NCBI RefSeq assembly: GCF_003665095.1 | Contig: NZ_RCHV01000002.1 | Coordinates: forward strand, 3,408,001 to 3,472,000 | Direction of reading: 5' to 3' | Length of the DNA: 64,000 nt | Origin: Streptomyces sp. Z26 | Lineage (GTDB): Bacteria > Actinomycetota > Actinomycetes > Streptomycetales > Streptomycetaceae | Shown: piece by piece, positions 31,828-40,038 of the stretch | Layout of the letters: each line of letters starts with the position of its first letter | Position numbering within the stretch: the stretch's first letter is position 1 | Made by a program: the position numbers and the translations under genes | Notes under the pieces: model-generated | The model's input: the letters and a program-made list of their open reading frames with translations, nothing else | What the model was told of the DNA's origin: nothing | Database searches by the model: none

Positions 31828-32282
31828 AACGGCCGGCACCGCAGAACGCGGTGGGCCGAGCGCCCCGGCCGCGAGTCGAACGCGGCCTACGACCATCGGG
31901 GCTGAGGTCTTGCGAATGTCTCCTTCGGGAACACGGGCTCCCTTTGAGGCGTATGGAGACGTGACCTTGCGGTCTGAGCCCTCCGGTTGACCAGGGGTCC
32001 GGGTCCCTCGGCCCGCTCTGTCCCGGGCCCCTTGACGTGCACTCGTTCACATCGCTGACGCGACCGAACGAAAAGAACATGTATTACTTGTTCCTCATCT
32101 TGCAGAGAAGGATTCGCCCCGTCAAGCCCTTCGGCTGTTCGGTGCTGCGCGCCCTTCGCGTTCGATGTACCTACAGGTTGGCCCCGGTACTGCCGACGAT
32201 CGACTTCGCAGGTGTACGACTCGGGTCGTTCTTGGCTACCGTGAAGTCGTACCAAGTCGTCCCGGCAAGCCGGAGGTTGGAC
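31828..32282 (+). promoter_or_regulatory. Divergent control region, candidate XRE operator
   Basis: This spacer separates the DUF4097 gene from the XRE gene. Near the XRE start, GTACGACT (32214-32221) and its complement AGTCGTAC (32245-32252) form an inverted pair, and AAGTCGT is repeated 10 bp apart (32244 and 32254). The set lies 22-69 bp before the GTG and is a likely operator for autoregulation. The left part contains no gene that I can support. Confidence 0.5.
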
Positions 32283-33053
32283 GTGTCGAACGAGCGGCTG
32301 CGCAGCGCGATCGTGGACCTGGGACTGACGCTCGATGAGGTCGCCCAACGGCTCGGCGTCGCGGCCAAGACGGTGGAACGCTGGATCAACGAACCCGACC
32401 GGAAGCCGTATCGACGCTTCCAGTACGCCACGGCCTCGCTCCTGAAGTGCGAAGTGTCGTACCTGTGGCCGGACGAACGGACATCAGCGGAGGTCACCGC
32501 ATCCGGCAACGCGGAGTTGGTCAGGCTGTATCCGCACCGCTCCGTCGTGATGCAGAACCTCTGGACGAACCTCTACGCCCAGGCGAACACCCACTTCGAC
32601 CTGTTGGCGTACTCCGGTTTCTGGCTCACGGAAGACCCGACGTTCCACCGCATCGTGAAGGAGAAGTCAGCCGACGGGGTGCCCATCCGCTTCATGCTGG
32701 GGGAGCCCACGTCCGCGGCTGTGGAAGTGCGGGGCGAGGACGAGGGCATCGGTGCCGCGATGGCAGGCAAGGTCCGGAACGCGCTCGTCAACTACGGTCC
32801 GCTGTTCGGCCTTCCCGGGGTGGAATTCCGGCTGCACGGTACGACCCTCTACAACTCGATCTACCGCGCCGATGACGAGATGCTCGCGAACGGACACCTC
32901 TACGGCGTCGGCGCCTACATGGCCCCCGTACTCCACCTGCGGCGCGTGCCCGGCGCTGAACTCTTCGACGCCTACGCTGAGAGCGTCGAGAAGGTGTGGG
33001 AATCGGCCCGCCCCATCTCCTCACCTGCCGATTGGGAGAGCACTGCCTCATGA
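32283..33053 (+). CDS. XRE-type regulator with C-terminal sensor-like domain
   Basis: The 256-aa protein has an N-terminal helix-turn-helix (L-T-L-D-E-V-A-Q-R-L-G-V-A-A-K-T-V-E-R-W-I, residues 12-35). A C-terminal domain of about 180 aa (about 75-250) resembles the DUF5919/phospholipase-D-like region of AICE regulators, with H-F-D-L-L-A-Y-S-G and I-R-F-M-L-G-E-P. GGAGG lies six bases before the GTG, which makes longer frames unlikely. It overlaps the Nudix gene by ATGA, so the two are one operon. It probably controls replication and transfer of the element. Confidence 0.8.
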   Translation: MSNERLRSAIVDLGLTLDEVAQRLGVAAKTVERWINEPDRKPYRRFQYATASLLKCEVSYLWPDERTSAEVTASGNAELVRLYPHRSVVMQNLWTNLYAQANTHFDLLAYSGFWLTEDPTFHRIVKEKSADGVPIRFMLGEPTSAAVEVRGEDEGIGAAMAGKVRNALVNYGPLFGLPGVEFRLHGTTLYNSIYRADDEMLANGHLYGVGAYMAPVLHLRRVPGAELFDAYAESVEKVWESARPISSPADWESTAS

Positions 33054-33523
33054 GCCGCACCGACTACTTCCGCGACCCGGACGCCCCTCCGGCCAACTCG
33101 GTGGTGCCCTCGGTCACCGCCGTCGTCCAGGACGACGCGGGGCGGTTGCTGCTGATCCACAAGACCGATAACAACCTGTGGGCGCTTCCCGGCGGCGGGC
33201 ACGACATCGGTGAGCGCATCGGCCACACCGCTGTCCGTGAGGTGGTGGAAGAGACCGGCATCAACGTTGAAGTGGACGGCATCGTGGGTCTCTACACCGA
33301 CCCCGAACACGTGCTGGCGTACGACGACGGCGAGGTCCGACAGCAGTTCTCCATCTGCTTCCGGGCCCATCCCGTCGGCGGCTCCCTGCGCACGAGCAGC
33401 GAGTCGAAAGAGGTCCGCTGGGTTGACCCAGCGGACCTGGACGGACTGGACATTCACCCGTCGATGATGCTGCGCATCCGCCACGGCCTGGACGACTCGC
33501 GGCGAGAGCCCTACATCGGCTAA
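33050..33523 (+). CDS. Nudix hydrolase, Pif-like
   Basis: The 157-aa protein has a perfect Nudix box, G-x5-E-x7-R-E-V-V-E-E-T-G-I (about residues 50-72), in a normal-length Nudix fold. In the AICE pSAM2 a Nudix protein, Pif, provides transfer immunity against incoming copies of the same element. The position of this gene in the regulatory block beside a GntR gene supports the same role here. That is inference from family and context; a general nucleotide-cleaning role is the alternative. Its stop overlaps that of the convergent HD gene. Confidence 0.82.
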   Translation: MSRTDYFRDPDAPPANSVVPSVTAVVQDDAGRLLLIHKTDNNLWALPGGGHDIGERIGHTAVREVVEETGINVEVDGIVGLYTDPEHVLAYDDGEVRQQFSICFRAHPVGGSLRTSSESKEVRWVDPADLDGLDIHPSMMLRIRHGLDDSRREPYIG

Positions 33524-34080
33524 CCGCCGGTGGACACCTGCGCCAACCGCGTCTCGACTCGTTGCGCCGCCGCGTGAATCTCCGGCGCCGCGCGCTGGAT
33601 GAACCGCCCGACGATGGTGTCCGGACCGTACCGCCGCAGGATCTCGTCCAGCCGCGCGGTCGGTGTGGTCTGCGTTCCGTCCGGCGTCGTCGTCATGTCG
33701 CAGAACACCAGGGCGTCGACCAGCTCGGGCCGCTCCAACTCGAACTCCCCCGCCAACTCCGGACGCAGGCCGCGTTCCTCGGCCTCGAGGAGGGCGCACG
33801 AGTGGTGGGCAACGAGGCGTACGACCCGCTCGTCCGCATTCTCCTGGTCGCGGAGGAAGCGAGCGCCGTCCAGCGGGTGGAAGCCGGTGGTGGCGATGGC
33901 CGGTGAGTAGCCAACATCGTGCAGCACGGCGGCGGCTTCCAGCAGCTCGGCGTCGTCGCCCATGATCGGACCCAACGAGCGCGCACGTTCAGCGACCCCC
34001 AGCGAGTGCGTCCACCGACGCGGGAGCGGATCGGCCAGCATCGATTCGGAGAGCGAGTACGCCCACTCAGTCAGTCCCAT
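33520..34080 (-). CDS. HD-domain phosphohydrolase
   Basis: The 186-aa protein has the HD signature: H-S-L-G-V-A-E-R-A near residue 27, A-A-V-L-H-D-V-G-Y-S near 55, and H-H-S around 92. It resembles small HD-superfamily phosphohydrolases acting on nucleotides. It follows the GntR gene by 12 bp on the same strand and converges on the Nudix gene with overlapping stops. Together the Nudix, HD and GntR genes recur in Streptomyces AICE regulatory blocks. ATG at 34080 is preferred over a TTG nine bases earlier. Confidence 0.8.
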   Translation of the reverse strand: MGLTEWAYSLSESMLADPLPRRWTHSLGVAERARSLGPIMGDDAELLEAAAVLHDVGYSPAIATTGFHPLDGARFLRDQENADERVVRLVAHHSCALLEAEERGLRPELAGEFELERPELVDALVFCDMTTTPDGTQTTPTARLDEILRRYGPDTIVGRFIQRAAPEIHAAAQRVETRLAQVSTGG

Positions 34081-34091
34081 GGGCGCCAAGG

Positions 34092-34538
34092 CTACGGCTG
34101 GTCGGTCGGCGTCGGGAGGGCGCGCACGGTTCGCCCCTTGCCGTGAACCGTGGCGAGGAGACCGTTGCCCTCCATCTGGGCGAGAACGCGCCGTACGGCA
34201 GTCCGGGACGCGCCGAACCGCTCGCAGAGCTTCGCTTCGGAGGGGTAGGCATCTCCGACGGAGAGCGAGTCTTCTGCGATTACGTCCGTCATGCGCTCAA
34301 CGAGCGAACGGCGGTCGCCCTCTCGAACTACGCGCCACCCGATCCCGGGGGCGGACTCGACAATGCCGTCAGCTTCAAGGACCTTGAGGGCACGGCGAAT
34401 CGTGTTTCGCGAGACGCCGTGTGAGTTCACCAAGTCCGACTCTGACGGCAACGGGTTGCCTTCAGAATGCGTCTGAATGTCGCTTCGCAGACGCTCTGCG
34501 ATCGCCAGGTAGGTCCCGCGCGGACTGGCCTCCGACAT
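34092..34538 (-). CDS. GntR-type regulator with two winged helices
   Basis: The 148-aa protein contains two consecutive GntR DNA-binding domains and no effector domain. Domain 1 (about 8-70) has P-L-P-S-E-S-D-L-V and V-S-R-N-T-I-R-R-A-L-K-V-L. Domain 2 (about 76-140) has Y-P-S-E-A-K-L-C-E-R-F-G-A-S-R-T-A-V-R-R-V-L. AICE regulators such as KorSA and TraR of pSAM2-like elements are GntR proteins that repress transfer and replication, so this is the likely counterpart. A duplicated DNA-binding domain could bind an extended operator as a monomer. Confidence 0.82.
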   Translation of the reverse strand: MSEASPRGTYLAIAERLRSDIQTHSEGNPLPSESDLVNSHGVSRNTIRRALKVLEADGIVESAPGIGWRVVREGDRRSLVERMTDVIAEDSLSVGDAYPSEAKLCERFGASRTAVRRVLAQMEGNGLLATVHGKGRTVRALPTPTDQP

Positions 34539-35152
34539 TTCGGCCCCCTTACGTCAGTCCATCTTCAACTGTGGGTCCGTCTCCGCATACGCGAGGAACA
34601 GATCCCTAGATGCAACTTTCTAGGCAAGCCTAAGGGGTCTTCCCTGCACATGGGGCCAGGTAGTTTGCGTGGTCATGATCTAGGCGCGCTCGAGGTCCAT
34701 ACCTGTCTGCGAGCGTGGGGAGGCAAGTCATCGGAGCGAGCTAGCTGTACCGATCACGAGCGTTGTTCACGCTTACAGGCTTGATCATGACGAAGAGCTC
34801 CGGTGTGGTGGAGCTCTCTAGCATTGCACCGCACGAAGGTCTTCGCGTCCCACGCTTTGCCCGGCTGACCATTCACGGCAGACAGCTGTTGGTCGAACGT
34901 GTCCGAAATTTTGCTTGGGGTCGCTGGTCTTACTGTCCGAAAATTCCGTCATGAATAGTGTTGCCTGGCGACTCAATACGGTACCCAGGTCGACCGCTCC
35001 CTGTGGAGTGCAACAGGGCAGGAGACGACTGGCACGGCCAGGCGTACTGCCCGCCGAGCATGCAGGGGTGAAGTGCTGACAGGTCGCGATCGAGAAAGGA
35101 TGCGAAGGGCCATGCGGGGCACCGCGAACCGGTTAGTGCCCCAATCAGATCG
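34539..35152 (-). other. Intergenic region between regulator and restriction genes
   Basis: This 614-bp region is AT-richer than the host. An inverted repeat CCTAGA-N8-TCTAGG lies 66-85 bp upstream of the GntR start and is a candidate GntR operator. A 54-codon frame beginning at 34787 (M-T-K-S-S-G-V-V-E-L) has no ribosome site and I do not call it. No other gene is seen, so this may be scar sequence from cargo insertion. Confidence 0.4.
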
Positions 35153-36241
35153 TCAGAGATCGATCGCCATGCGAGAGTCAAGCACATCTGTAATAGAAGC
35201 CAGAGCGGTGAGCTGGGATTTCTCTCTGCGATAGAAACTCGAAGCCAGCTCGTTCTGGCGCCTCAGCGAAATCTTCCCGTTCGCATCCACCGGAATCGTC
35301 ACTTGCACGTTAGTCTTCACGTTCCGCAGGCTGGCTCGAAATACTCGGTCAAAACCATAGGTGTTCCGAGTCGTGCGCAAGTAGGCCAACAGGTAGGCGG
35401 GATCAAGTCGACTATCCAAGATCTCAGCGCGTCCGCAGTGGTCCGTGGTTGCGAAGCGCTCGCCAGCCGGAATGAAGTTCCAATCAAAGATTCCGTCGAT
35501 TCCCCACAGCAATGACGAGTATTTGAATTCTTGCAGGTTTGATGCTTTAACATGACCAAAAATACTGCGAGCGTTCGCACTGTAGACGGGGATCCCGTCT
35601 GGGACATGCTGGCTACGCAGCACGCGATTCCCAATAGACAGGCGGAAGAAGCTCTCGTTGTCAAGATTGATCGCGATGCTGGGAGGGTCGCAGAAAAATG
35701 GAGAAGTGGCCCTGTCGAGGGTTTCGTGAACTTCACGAAGTCGCGCTTGTGCCGCTTCGATGCGCCGAAGCTTGGCCCCTATCTCTTTCATCCGGGCGAG
35801 GTCGATATTACCTGTCGAAGTGCTGGGAATCCGAATCACTTGCTCTAGTGCAGTCTGCGGGTAGATTTTGGTGTACTCATTAAGGCGTCCGTCCACCCGG
35901 CGGCCTACCGCAGCCGCTACAAGTTGAGGCTCCATGGCGAATCGGAGATACGTCAGGTCCGCCTGATCGATAACGGGCTTAGGGATAAGTACGCCGCGGT
36001 CCCGGTTTGCGGAAAACCGACCTTCAACCTCTTGTACGCGCCCGCCGTAGCCATTCATGACCCAAGTGAGAAAGCGTCCGTCGAATTCGTACTCGTCCAC
36101 ATAGCCGAATGGCCTTACAAGGGAGGCTGAGAATACTGGATACGGGCCGGGGTGCGCATCCATGTAATCCCGAATGAACTTAGCCCTCCCATTCACGGCT
36201 TCAAATAGGTCACCAATGGGGAATTCCGCGTAGGTCGTCAC
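35153..36241 (-). CDS. Specificity (S) subunit of BcgI-like type IIB system
   Basis: The 362-aa protein has two target-recognition halves, each followed by a helical spacer. The first half covers about 1-145 with helix A-R-M-K-E-I-G-A-K-L-R-R-I-E-A-A-Q. The second covers about 190-320 with R-R-Q-N-E-L-A-S-S-F-Y-R-R-E near the end. Short beta motifs such as I-P-V-Y-S-A-N-A and S-S-L-L-W-G-I-D-G are typical of HsdS-type domains. The GTG start overlaps the stop of the nuclease-methylase gene (GTGA). Size and order match BcgI B (341 aa). It sets the DNA sequence recognised by the complex. Codon use is AT-richer than the host. Confidence 0.82.
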   Translation of the reverse strand: MTTYAEFPIGDLFEAVNGRAKFIRDYMDAHPGPYPVFSASLVRPFGYVDEYEFDGRFLTWVMNGYGGRVQEVEGRFSANRDRGVLIPKPVIDQADLTYLRFAMEPQLVAAAVGRRVDGRLNEYTKIYPQTALEQVIRIPSTSTGNIDLARMKEIGAKLRRIEAAQARLREVHETLDRATSPFFCDPPSIAINLDNESFFRLSIGNRVLRSQHVPDGIPVYSANARSIFGHVKASNLQEFKYSSLLWGIDGIFDWNFIPAGERFATTDHCGRAEILDSRLDPAYLLAYLRTTRNTYGFDRVFRASLRNVKTNVQVTIPVDANGKISLRRQNELASSFYRREKSQLTALASITDVLDSRMAIDL

Positions 36242-38280
36242 TCCAGCTCCTTCAACAGATCATCCAGGGCTGTGCGGGCGTCACCGATTAGAGCCCGAAA
36301 GGCATCTTGGTCTACCTCGAAGATCTCCTCAACCACTCCGAGGTCGACTTTCTCTTCATGGGTCCAACTGCGGTCTACCAGCCAGTTGGAGAGTCCGTCG
36401 AAGTTTGACCAATCGATGATTTTGCAGCGAGGATCCGAAGGGCTATAGCTCGCAGGGGCGGCTTTGAAGTATGCAAACTCTCGTACCATCGAGTGCAGGT
36501 CATTCGCCTCGATCGCCACTCGGCGCGTATCCCTGGATTCGCCGATCTCAGACACGATATAGGTAAAGATCGGCGATTTCTGTTCCCCTGGAGAAGTCTT
36601 CTTCTTCAAGCCAAGGATATATGTCTTTTTGGGAGTTGAGTAAAAGGTTCTACTCGGCAGTGCCGCCACACATAGAACCTCACACTCCTCCGTGATGTAG
36701 GCAAGGATCGGTTCCTGATTGAGTAGTCCATCAGGAACCACAACGAATGCCTGACCGCCGGGCTTAAGGTGGCGAATGATCCACTGAATTGCGAGAGACT
36801 CGGTTCCTCTACCGCCAGCGGTGTAGTAGTTACTCAGAGAGGAAGCTTCAATCGCATTCTTGATGCTGGCTGACCCGCTCGTCACGTATGGAGGGTTAGT
36901 CAGAATCAGGTCATAGAGCTCGTCCTCATCTACACGCTCATAGGTTCCCAGGTTTGAGCGAATGAGCCTGAATACCGAGTTGAAAGCGTTGTTTGAGAAC
37001 TCCTTCAAGTATGCTTCAGAATGGTACGCAGTCAAAAGGTCAGAAAGATACACGAGCATGTTGGCTTTTGCCAGAATGATCGTGCGCTCATCGTCCTTCT
37101 CGTCTGATCCCTTATCGTAGCCGCGGATTTTAATTCGAGGCTTCACTTTCCCATTATTGGGAACAAACTGGTCTGTCAGATTCTGATTCTCGGCGATTGC
37201 TTCGAGGAGGAATCCGCCCACTCCACAGAAGGGATCGCAGAGGCTATCGCCATCGCGAAGCGTATGAGCGTTGGACATGCGTACGATTGCCTGCACTACA
37301 TTGCGCGGTGTGAAGTATTGGCCCAGTGAGCGGATTCCGGCCTGCTGACGGAGAAAGGACTCGTAGAGGCGTGTCTTGAACTGATGATCGATGTACTCGA
37401 GAGATCCGTTTCCGTCGTCGTATTCCTGGAAGGATCGGATTACCTCACCAAAAAGGCTAGCCTGTGCGAAGTTGGGGTTACCGGCCTCGTTGACGAAGAT
37501 AGTTCCATTGATGACCGTGGTTTGGTCTTCCCCCTTGGGGAAAAGCTTCCGAATGCGGTCGCGGGTAATGTTCCCGTAATGGTGCAGTGCACTATTATCG
37601 CCTTCGGTTGCGAGCAGTTCTACTATCTTGCGGAATGAGTAATTACCGGTTAGTACTCCGATGTCGCTCAAGAACTTAAAGAGAAGGATTTCAACAACGT
37701 TGTAAAGGCACTTTTCCGGTTCCTTGCCTGTATTGATCCAGATCTTTTGCCAGACTGTCTTGGCCAATCCGCTGGGATCAATAATGTGATGCTCTGTGAG
37801 TGCGTTGTTCTCCTCGGTCAAGCTCGAGTCTGCCAGGTTGATTATTTCGACGATCCTGGCTTCGGATTCCAGGGTGATCGACTGATCGTCGATCTTGGTG
37901 ATATCGAAATGGAATGTAAGCGGATTACCGTTCTCGTCCAGTACGGGTTTCTCAGTTAGTGCGTTATACCAATAAGATTTCTTCCCGTCGGTGATAATCA
38001 GGAGCTTACATACTGCCCTTGCGATGGGGCTGTAGTGCTTAACAACTCCGGATAGTTTGGCTTTGGTGAGCTCTTTCGGCTGCTTTGCCTCGATTACCGC
38101 CTTGATTCCCCCCATGGGTAGGAAGACGATGCCATCGGGCTTGCGGAGAAGTTCATCGTCTGCCAGCTTTGAGCGGACGAACTTACTCTTCCGTAGTTGC
38201 GAGAGGGTGGTGCTTCCAAGGGTCAGGTAGCCGAACCGACCCAGCTTCCTCGCGTTGCGCAGTACCAGGTCCTCGCTCAT
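36238..38280 (-). CDS. Fused nuclease-methyltransferase of BcgI-like type IIB R-M
   Basis: The protein (680 aa from the ATG at 38280) joins an N-terminal PD-(D/E)xK nuclease (P-D near 48-49, E-A-K at 64-66, in K-P-D-G-I-V-F and V-I-E-A-K-Q) to an N6-adenine methyltransferase. Motif I is D-P-F-C-G-V-G-G (about 349-356) and motif IV is N-P-P-Y (462-465). There is no helicase motor, unlike type I HsdR. One polypeptide for cutting and methylation plus a separate S subunit is the BcgI layout (A about 637 aa, B about 341 aa). Such enzymes cut on both sides of the site. The ATG at 38280 is chosen because GGA precedes it suitably; 38286 or a GTG at 38349 are alternatives. Confidence 0.82.
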   Translation of the reverse strand: MSEDLVLRNARKLGRFGYLTLGSTTLSQLRKSKFVRSKLADDELLRKPDGIVFLPMGGIKAVIEAKQPKELTKAKLSGVVKHYSPIARAVCKLLIITDGKKSYWYNALTEKPVLDENGNPLTFHFDITKIDDQSITLESEARIVEIINLADSSLTEENNALTEHHIIDPSGLAKTVWQKIWINTGKEPEKCLYNVVEILLFKFLSDIGVLTGNYSFRKIVELLATEGDNSALHHYGNITRDRIRKLFPKGEDQTTVINGTIFVNEAGNPNFAQASLFGEVIRSFQEYDDGNGSLEYIDHQFKTRLYESFLRQQAGIRSLGQYFTPRNVVQAIVRMSNAHTLRDGDSLCDPFCGVGGFLLEAIAENQNLTDQFVPNNGKVKPRIKIRGYDKGSDEKDDERTIILAKANMLVYLSDLLTAYHSEAYLKEFSNNAFNSVFRLIRSNLGTYERVDEDELYDLILTNPPYVTSGSASIKNAIEASSLSNYYTAGGRGTESLAIQWIIRHLKPGGQAFVVVPDGLLNQEPILAYITEECEVLCVAALPSRTFYSTPKKTYILGLKKKTSPGEQKSPIFTYIVSEIGESRDTRRVAIEANDLHSMVREFAYFKAAPASYSPSDPRCKIIDWSNFDGLSNWLVDRSWTHEEKVDLGVVEEIFEVDQDAFRALIGDARTALDDLLKELE

Positions 38281-38713
38281 CGCCATTCCAGTCGTATGCC
38301 AGGTAAGTGTGGAGTCCGCAGAGTCTTGCACGATCCCCGGCAGCGCCACAAGTCGCTCGGGATATGTGTCTCACATCTTCTATAAGTGCCTGGCACAGGC
38401 AGTGGTCGAGCGACGCAGCGTGCTTCCTCACGGCGTCGACGCGTCGCATGCGCCCCGTGGCCCTCCAGTGGCGTCGCAGCCGCGACGGCAACCAACTGTG
38501 CTGGCAGCAACCGCATGCCTACGCTTCCGGTGGCTACGTTCTGCTCACCGTGCCGTGAGAGCTTGGTCGAGGCGCCGGGGCCATGCCCGATACTACCGAT
38601 CAGAAGTTACAAACCCTTGATGCGTAACAATGCCACTGGAACCCGTGTGGACCACGGCTCCCGAGCCCGGGCGCGAGCCCGGTACGCTGTATCCGATCCG
38701 CCCCATGTGGGAC

Positions 38714-38760
38714 TGGGTTGCCCGAACGGCTAAGTGAATGGTCTTGAAGGCCGTTGTGCC
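38714..38760 (+). pseudogene. 5'-half tRNA-Ser(UGA)-like fragment
   Basis: The stretch matches the D-arm and anticodon arm of a Streptomyces tRNA-Ser(TGA) as I remember it: GGGTTGCCCGA, CGGC, TAAG, then GGTCTTGAA with anticodon TGA. No variable arm or T-arm follows. It cannot be a working tRNA and is probably a relic from an ancestral integration at another serine tRNA. Confidence 0.45.
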
Positions 38761-38804
38761 CAGCAAACCCCGCGCCAGCCTCCTCGGTAGATGTGAGCAC
38801 CGGA

Positions 38805-38824
38805 TCCGTCTCAGTTTCCGTCTC
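38805..38824 (+). repeat. Candidate integrase arm site (right)
   Basis: Exact 20-bp copy of 20838-20857, located 107 bp inside attR. In the excised circle the two copies would flank the attP core on opposite sides in the same orientation. Confidence 0.5.
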
Positions 38825-38930
38825 GTTCAGTGCCGTTCAGGACCGTTCGGAGGTGGCTGTGCGAGGGGCCACCGGGCGGATCTGAACGGGTGTGCACGGC
38901 CTCGGATTTGCTCTGATCTGTCTGTTCAGA

Positions 38931-39046
38931 CCTCGAAAGCGAGTGAGGGTGCAAGCTCTCCGTGGGTTCAAATCCCACCGCTACCGCTCTGAGCACCACG
39001 AACGTAGGGCCGGACCCCCAGAGGGTCCGGCCCTACGTCGTGTCCG
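38931..39046 (+). repeat. attR (116-bp direct repeat, right copy)
   Basis: Identical to 20726-20841. It includes the tRNA-Ser 3' half and the terminator hairpin (39003-39037) but lacks the 5' half of the tRNA, so it is not a second tRNA gene. Confidence 0.95.
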
Positions 39047-39195
39047 GGGGTGGACAGGCCGGTCGTGGGCGGGAGTTGGTGGTCCCCCGGGCGTGGGCCG
39101 GTGCACGCCGGTGTGGTGCGGCGCGTCGGGGGTGGGGGCGCGCGCCCCGGGGGAAATCCGCGCGCCCTACCGGTGCTCTCGGGTCGGTGGAAATG

Positions 39196-40038
39196 ATGAG
39201 CACACCGCACGCGGACCTGGTGATCCGCGCCCCTGCCTCCGGGCCGGGCGGACCTGCGGCCATGCGGCGGAAGGGGCCCCTGGTGTTGCTTCTCATCTCC
39301 CCGGACGGCATCGACGAGGCGCTCGACTGCGCGAAGGCGGCGGAGCACCTCGACATCGTGGACGTCAAGAAGCCCGACGAGGGCTCGCTCGGCGCCAACT
39401 TCCCCTGGGTGATCAGGGAGATCCGCGCCGCGGTCCCGGTGGACAAGCCGGTGTCCGCGACGGTGGGGGACGTGCCGTACAAGCCCGGCACGGTGGCGCA
39501 GGCGGCGCTCGGCGCGGTCGTCTCCGGTGCCACGTACGTGAAGGTCGGCCTCTACGGCTGTACGACGCCCGACCAGGGGGTCGACGTCATGCGCGCGGTG
39601 GTGCGGGCGGTGAAGGAGTACCGTCCCGAGGCGCTCGTCGTCGCCTCCGGTTACGCCGACGCGCACCGTGTCGGCTGCGTCAACCCGCTGGCCGTGCCCG
39701 ACATCGCCGCCCGTTCCGGCGCCGACGCGGCCATGTTGGACACGGCGGTGAAGGACGGGACGCGGCTGTTCGACCACGTACGGCCGGACGCCTGCGCCGA
39801 GTTCGTACGGCTGTCGCACGCGTCCGGTCTGCTCGCCGCCCTCGCGGGCAGCGTGAAGCAGGAGGACGTCGGCCCGTTGACCCGGATCGGTACGGACATC
39901 GTGGGTGTACGGGGCGCGGTGTGCGAGGGCGGTGACCGGAACGCGGGGCGTATCCGGCCGCACCTGGTGGCGGAGTTCCGCGCGGAGATGCACCGCCAGG
40001 CCAGGGAGTACGCGGCCGGTGTCCCCGCAGCGGGCTGA
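39196..40038 (+). CDS. MfnB-like (5-formylfuran-3-yl)methyl phosphate synthase
   Basis: The 280-aa protein matches the MfnB/DUF556 family, which joins two glyceraldehyde-3-phosphate molecules to give 4-(hydroxymethyl)-2-furancarboxaldehyde phosphate, known from methanofuran synthesis in archaea. The signature [12 protein letters not shown] and [14 protein letters not shown] is present; that segment carries the Schiff-base lysine in MfnB. V-K-V-G-L-Y-G and S-G-Y-A-D-A-H-R are also kept. The first 25 residues are an extra N-terminus, and an internal ATG at 39262 would remove them. It overlaps the next gene by 20 bp. Streptomyces do not make methanofuran, so the product is probably a furan metabolite. 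Confidence 0.82.
   Translation: MSTPHADLVIRAPASGPGGPAAMRRKGPLVLLLISPDGIDEALDCAKAAEHLDIVDVKKPDEGSLGANFPWVIREIRAAVPVDKPVSATVGDVPYKPGTVAQAALGAVVSGATYVKVGLYGCTTPDQGVDVMRAVVRAVKEYRPEALVVASGYADAHRVGCVNPLAVPDIAARSGADAAMLDTAVKDGTRLFDHVRPDACAEFVRLSHASGLLAALAGSVKQEDVGPLTRIGTDIVGVRGAVCEGGDRNAGRIRPHLVAEFRAEMHRQAREYAAGVPAAG

Larger units (their letters stand above)
38281..38930 (-). other. Right-end non-coding region of the element
   Basis: About 650 bp from the restriction gene start to attR hold no supported gene. The region contains a tRNA-Ser-like fragment (38714-38760), a 20-bp repeat shared with the left end (38805-38824), and CGTTCAG repeated about 11 bp apart just after it. It should hold the restriction promoter and integrase arm sites. 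Confidence 0.5.
20726..39046. mobile_element. Integrated AICE (actinomycete ICE) in tRNA-Ser
   Basis: The element is bounded by an exact 116-bp direct repeat and is 18,205 bp per unit. It has the core set of an actinomycete integrative and conjugative element: tyrosine integrase and excisionase next to one att end, a primase-polymerase plus ATPase for rolling or theta-like replication, a repeat-rich origin candidate, a TraB/FtsK-type translocase for double-stranded DNA transfer, spread-type membrane proteins, a GntR regulator and a Nudix protein like the pSAM2 immunity factor. Cargo comprises a BcgI-like restriction-modification pair and an unknown membrane protein, both visibly AT-richer than the host. 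All core genes look intact. Confidence 0.92.

Noticed and set aside
34763..34954. Small gene in the AICE gap
   Set aside because: No ribosome site, no recognisable domain and ordinary chance length. Kept only as a note in the intergenic entry.
35153..38280. Type I restriction system missing its HsdR subunit
   Set aside because: The nuclease motif is fused to the methyltransferase itself, so nothing is missing. The layout fits type IIB (BcgI) instead.
38931..39046. Second tRNA-Ser gene at the right att site
   Set aside because: Only the part from the anticodon loop onward is present; the upstream sequence does not pair with it to form the acceptor or D-arm.
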